From Balanoglossus misakiensis (Eukaryota; Hemichordata): DNA of 64,000 nt. Location of the stretch: NCBI GenBank assembly GCA_040954595.2, contig CM082590.2, positions 11,222,001 through 11,286,000 of the forward strand, read 5' to 3'. A model generated the notes under the pieces. That model was given only the letters and a program-made list of their open reading frames with translations, was not told the origin of the DNA and searched no databases. This document shows, in pieces, positions 59,335 through 64,000 of this stretch. The translations under genes and the position numbers were made by a program. Position 1 is the stretch's first letter; each line of letters starts with the position of its first letter.

Positions 59335-60943
59335 ATGGGTCGTCTTCTGTTTGTCGCAGTGTTCATGACAGCTTTGCTTTTGGCCGACAGCCAGGTAACC
59401 ACGACTTCAGTTGCATGTTGTGAAGAATATGCATTTGCCGCTCTGTGTTGGTGGCACTGACGTAGTTCATTGTGGTGTGATGTGATGCAGTGTGGTGTGG
59501 AGTGGTGTGATATGATATGATGCTGTGTTGTGTTGTACCAAGGTTTGTTATGATGTGTAGGGTGTGTGATGTATTGTGAGAAAATGTGTTATTTCATGAC
59601 AGACGAAGGAATACAAAGAGGTATAAGAGAACAATGACAGACAACAGCAACAGAAGTTGATGATCAACACTTCAATCTAAAGTTCTGCTATCTTATGGCC
59701 GATTGGTGATAAGGGTACTTCATGACCTTGGATACAAACAAATATCTCACCAGTTGTTTACGCATTCTGTATCTCTTAAATCTTCCAAAACCATGTGACT
59801 TGTGTATAATAACAAACTCGAGATAAAAGTTGTCATGATTCTTTAGACATCAATCAATCATCATTATCCTTGGATAACCATTTGTCTTCATTGGAGGCTA
59901 TTGGGCCAATTTGAAAATAATGCAGTATGTTAACATTACTAATGTACTAGTATTCCCTTTTTTTCTTGACCTCAACGCAAAATAATGATTAAACCAGTAC
60001 GAAGATTTGAAGAAGTCTCGTACGGATGAGGGTAAGATATCTGACGTGGCTGAAAGTTTTAGGTGTTTCAACTTCAATGGACCAAAATCTGGCTATTTAG
60101 TGGACTTCTCAATTCACCAAATTGTCCCACACTTCACATTGCCTTGTTTGTTGCTACTGAATATTTGGTATGCGCCTGGTTATAATTATTGTGTATGTAT
60201 GTTTTTTTCTCGTCGATAGATTGTGACAACTCTTGCGTGTTTGCTTTTGACGGTGAATGTGATGAACACTTTTTATGTGCTTCTGGGACCGACTGTGATG
60301 ATTGCACATTTCTAGGTTGGTATACATCACACTTCATATCCTCTGTTGCCATAGGGATCGCAGAGTCTGTGGTTCAATAAACGGAAAAGCAAAAATCATG
60401 TTCATTTGAATAGAGAATTGTAATAATAGACAAAAATGACAATAACTGAGTTTTGATTCCTTCCAGTACTACCTGGATGTAACGATTCCTGTGAATCTAG
60501 CAACGATGGTGTTTGTGACGTGGATGTGATTTTTGGCGGACAATGTTTCATTGGAACTGACTGTACTGACTGTGGTGGATATTATGGCAAGTTTCCTTTA
60601 CGCCATCATCTCATTTTCTCTGTCGAGAGCTTTATTTTCAACAAATCACATGAATTTTATATAAAACATCTGTCCATACTTTGAGTTTTATGTCATGAAA
60701 TGTAGGAAAATTAATATTGTTCCACGAACGCAAACAGATATAAGCTTATGATCAAAAACAACACAGTTTCATGAACCCGAAATGTCTACAATTTAGAATT
60801 CGTCTGGCTGTTATATATTTGAGTTCTTGTTTGTGATGAAACATGACTCTGCTATCTTCGACTTTTTTTCCATAGCAAGAAGAAGAAAGCGCAGAAACGT
60901 GCCATTCCAGAAGACAGTTTTGTCACTTTTAAGACAGAAGTGA
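59335..60943 (+). CDS. Small secreted cysteine-rich precursor with polybasic site
   Basis: Predicted secreted protein of 125 residues, not recognised as a named family. Exons 59335-59394, 59998-60031, 60220-60315, 60467-60586, 60876-60943, phases consistent. Signal peptide MGRLLFVAVFMTALLLADSQ, then YEDLKKSRTDE. Two related cysteine modules, one per exon, follow the pattern C-x3-C-x6-8-G-x-C-D ... C-x2-GTDC-x-DC (DCDNSCVFAFDGECD with CASGTDCDDC; GCNDSCESSNDGVCD with CFIGTDCTDC). They resemble Notch/LNR-like Ca-binding modules common in marine invertebrate proteins. A polybasic ARRRKRR site follows, then a 15-residue tail NVPFQKTVLSLLRQK. Intron 4 appears to use a GC donor (ATG|gcaagt). Processing at the basic site is inference. 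Confidence 0.75.
59395..59997 (+). other. Intron 1 of the secreted-protein gene
   Basis: Contains a low-complexity TGTGGTGTGATG tract at about 59465-59545. No other feature. Confidence 0.6.
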
Positions 60944-61120
60944 AGATGTCTTTTACAAATCGGTTGGCGACCTCCAGTTACCATGCTGTAGAAATTTCAC
61001 TGAAACAAATCATTGTACCAATTTGTTGGCTTTTAGTTATACAATTTATTGATTTTTCAAAATTTTCTGTCTCATCAAGTTGTCTCAATGGGTTGAATTT
61101 GTTGTGTTTCTAATTTCTTC

Positions 61121-61126
61121 AATAAA
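61121..61126 (+). terminator. Polyadenylation signal of the secreted-protein gene
   Basis: AATAAA 178 bases after the stop codon. Confidence 0.55.
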
Positions 61127-62790
61127 AAAGTGAGATATGCAATGTGGTAGAGAGATGATAATATTTTATTGCTGTTAAAATAAAGATGATACTGCTTACC
61201 AAGTTAAAATCTAAGTTTCATTAAGTTTTTTCCCCGACTACCAACAACACATTTTTCACTCCAAACCAAAATTTTGAGAACAATATAGTCTGTTATGAGC
61301 GAGAATATGTGCTGTAAAGAGCCGCGACACCCTAAAGCGACGAAACAACTATACAAATGACATAGAGAGTGATAAATTGAACTTTTTTGAAAGTATATGT
61401 TCCACTGGCATATGCTCGACCTGTGAGACATTCACCTCAGTGCGCCCTCAAGAGTTGCATCTGAAAAGTGTGGCCACTTTCGATGACGTAATTAATTACC
61501 TCATTTGCCTATAGCTGGTCGGACGTGGTCGAGCCAAGATATTACAATTTACAGCGCCGGGGTCAAAACTCGCCAAAATAAGCTACCAGCAACCGTAAGT
61601 AGATGTAAAATTTACAACTTCTTGTCAACTTTACAACCGAGGTTATCTCATTAATTACGCAACAATATTTTGATAACTTTTAGGTCAAGTTATTCCATAT
61701 ATGTGTTATGAATGGACGCACGTGGGCGCAGACGATGAAATGTGACGAAGCGAAATGTAGCAGGTAAGTTTTTGTGAAATTCTCTTCAATGCGGTTTACT
61801 CTTTCTAGTGCTGTTCGAGAAATTGCAAAATTCAATGCGAAACTGATTGGGTGATGCCAGAAATATTGTCTTTTATTAATTGAGCGTTTTATATTTAACT
61901 TTCAGATAAAATTGTTTTGACTCACTCGTGACGCGCAGCTGCAAGATGGTCAACGCACTGTGAATCAAGTTCAGCTTTGTAAGTACAAAAACATTAACTT
62001 AAACTACAAATATAGTTCAATAGTTTTATTGAACTTCATTCAGCAAACCAGTCGCTTGTAGTAAACCTATAGTCGTGTTTTATCAGCTGACGTGAATTAT
62101 TGTAATGATAACGCGTGGAGATAGATATAACCAACATGTTGGGTATATGTCAGTTTCTCTGTGTTTTGTGACAATCAATTTTGAGGTTTGACGTGCAGTG
62201 AAAGTATCGTTGCTATTTTATTTTACCGGGGTTTATCATTAGGTATAGCGGTAGAAAGAGACTTGTATCCCACTGAGAAATTCTTGGAGCGGCCAGACAT
62301 AGTATTGTTGGATAAAAATATATGAATTAATACTGGTTTATTCACTAAATTGTGGACGAGTTGTAGGCGTCATGCCCAATATACTTTGTGTTAATCAACA
62401 ACAATAACAACAACAACAACAATATATAGCATCACAAAGTTGAAATAAACTGCATGATGCAACGTATGATATCCATAGCAACCTACATGCGCCCTCACGG
62501 CTAAAACTAGTTGCTTCTCGTACTCCAAGCCACAAGTTAGTATATAGAGTTACAGCTTTAAAAATCGGCGTTTTCACATCTTTCCTAGTGAAGCTTGTTT
62601 CGTGGCGTGTTTTAATCGGGCAATACACAAAGGAGACTTAAAATTCTAAGTAAAAGTTCACGTAAAAATCAGTCACATGACTCAGCAAATAGCACGCGGC
62701 GTTGCGCGTCTTCATTCATTCCATAAATTTGCATAACAATAGCGGTCTGCGTCTCCCGTCACATGATTAGTCACGAGTTTTGCTTCCTGG
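61127..62790. other. Intergenic region
   Basis: No coding signal. Strong donor-like sites (AG|gtaagt near 61763, CC|gtaag near 61596) suggest alternative non-coding first exons of the downstream gene, but I cannot pair them with acceptors. A CAA microsatellite lies at about 62399-62424. Confidence 0.35.
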
Positions 62791-62796
62791 CGTACT

Positions 62797-62803
62797 TATA
62801 AAA
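62797..62803 (+). promoter_or_regulatory. TATA box of a gene extending past the right edge
   Basis: TATAAAA followed, about 120 bases on, by a consensus donor. It implies a transcript start near 62828. Confidence 0.5.
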
Positions 62804-62827
62804 TCGTAAAACCGGTCGTGTGCACGT

Positions 62828-62921
62828 TTATTGAGGATTTTTTGGTGTGAGAGAAGGATCCTGACAGTTCGTAACCCTCCAAGTGACGAAAGAAGATCTT
62901 ATTCATTACCCGATTTTCCAG
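62828..62921 (+). other. Probable non-coding first exon of the right-edge gene
   Basis: No ATG between the inferred start site and the donor CCAG|gtgagt at 62922. A matching acceptor (ttcttctcttccag) ends at 63993, so the next exon begins seven bases before the window closes. The product is unknown. Confidence 0.5.
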
Positions 62922-63993
62922 GTGAGTTTATTTCCATTGAGAATGTACTTTAAATGTTGATGAAATTGACCAGCTGTGTAAGAATACATTTTAATACTAA
63001 GTCTGATCACAACCGGTTAAAAAACACAACCATGTCATATCATTTTACGTTCCCAACCACATCATCGCATATGGTGACGCTTAAAAATGGTACATTCTGT
63101 GACAGTTTAAGCAATTTCTACTTTTCGACTTAATATAGAAATGTACATGTACAATCAACTGTGTTACTACTGTAATTATCACCTGCTCATGTGATCATCT
63201 TTTATTGTTTTGTTGGCACCGGTCAAAGACAAAAGGCGCCCATGGTGTTAAAAGCTATTTGAATATTAAAACAAGACTGAATATTTCTCTCAGATTGTCG
63301 GGAAATGGCCACCAATCCCTAATCAATAAAGACATTTCATTTCCACGCCAGACATGCCTATATTTGTCAGTCACCGGATACGTGGACATGCGCTGGTTTA
63401 ACAAAAATGCATGCAAACGAAGGTCATTTGGGTCAGGCGACCGTGACTCACCAAGATTTCTATGCGCATTTTAATCAACAATCGTATTCCTGATTATCAG
63501 AGGCGAGCCTCCTCTGATATGAAGTCCTTCAAAACAAGGATTTCTTTGATACCATGCGAGTAATGTTGAATAACGTCACCAGAATGAGACCGCACGTACA
63601 ACAGGTTTTGTGTCTCGTGACACTGTTGGGTTTGGTGTCTTTTCAAGGTGACCTTTGCAGATAAAATTGGGGCTGATCTGAATTTGCTTTGGGGAGCTAG
63701 AGATGTGGGTAATTTGCATACAGATAATACACAATCTTTTCGCTGATTCATTAAAATGTGTGATTTCCTGGTTATTGTTTTTACACTCTGATGAAGTGCT
63801 TTCAAAATGGAGCCATAGTGACCAAACCAGAGACAGGCCCCCACCTCTTTTTCGTACCACGTTAATCATAGGTCTGGTCTCTATAGCATAACATACAGGT
63901 ACATGTATATGTACTGACAATTTTGATTTGGTGTTGTGTTTAAGTTGAGACTGGTTTCGTTTATTTACCCATTTCATCGTTCTTCTCTTCCAG
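62922..63993 (+). other. Intron 1 of the right-edge gene
   Basis: About 1.07 kb with consensus ends. The overlapping ORFs at 63205-63977 on both strands show no known motif. Confidence 0.45.
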
Positions 63994-64000
63994 ATTTACA

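Overview
The window is animal nuclear DNA, AT-rich and full of introns. Nearly every coding exon below is bounded by GT-AG splice sites with compatible reading phase. I recognise animal orthologues of RPS27, Rab8, HINT1, the iron-sulphur type of ferrochelatase and Atossa (ATOSA/B), together with C2H2 zinc-finger genes. The repeats and the gene set suggest a non-vertebrate, probably marine, bilaterian. I cannot name the species. All spliced models were assembled by eye from splice consensus, phase and homology.

Layout. 1-17 kb holds four C2H2 zinc-finger genes: one on + cut by the left edge, and three on -. 20.0-24.4 kb (-) is an Atossa homologue. 28.8-31.7 kb is a three-copy tandem repeat. 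33.4-38.4 kb (-) is a divergent Rab-like GTPase, head-to-head with HINT1 (39.1-40.1 kb, +). 42.7-46.3 kb (-) is Rab8, head-to-head with RPS27 (46.8-48.3 kb, +). 48.8-55.1 kb (-) is an unrecognised 137-residue type I membrane protein, one intron of which is filled by four to five copies of a repeat that starts GCTGCAAGCAGC. 55.3-58.8 kb (+) is ferrochelatase, 200 bp from the membrane-protein gene and divergent from it. 59.3-60.9 kb (+) is a small secreted cysteine-rich protein with a polybasic site and a C-terminal peptide. From 62.8 kb a further gene begins (TATA box, non-coding first exon, acceptor at the right edge).

Main discovery candidate. All four zinc-finger genes share an unnamed N-terminal module split the same way over exons. 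A short first exon carries a K-[FTI]-x-L-x-F motif. A symmetric phase 1-1 exon of exactly 123 nt follows (EC...W...). The third exon opens with [DE]-K-...-[NY/F]-[FY]-L-x-x-x-G-A-[IL]-x-[IM] and runs into the fingers. In position it resembles KRAB, SCAN or ZAD, but I do not recognise it as any of them. Other points of interest are the orphan histidine-rich membrane protein, the secreted cysteine-rich precursor, an intronic repeat that spreads perfect nuclear-receptor DR1 sites, and a Rab8-RPS27 pair whose human counterparts (RAB13-RPS27 and RAB8B-RPS27L) are still neighbours.
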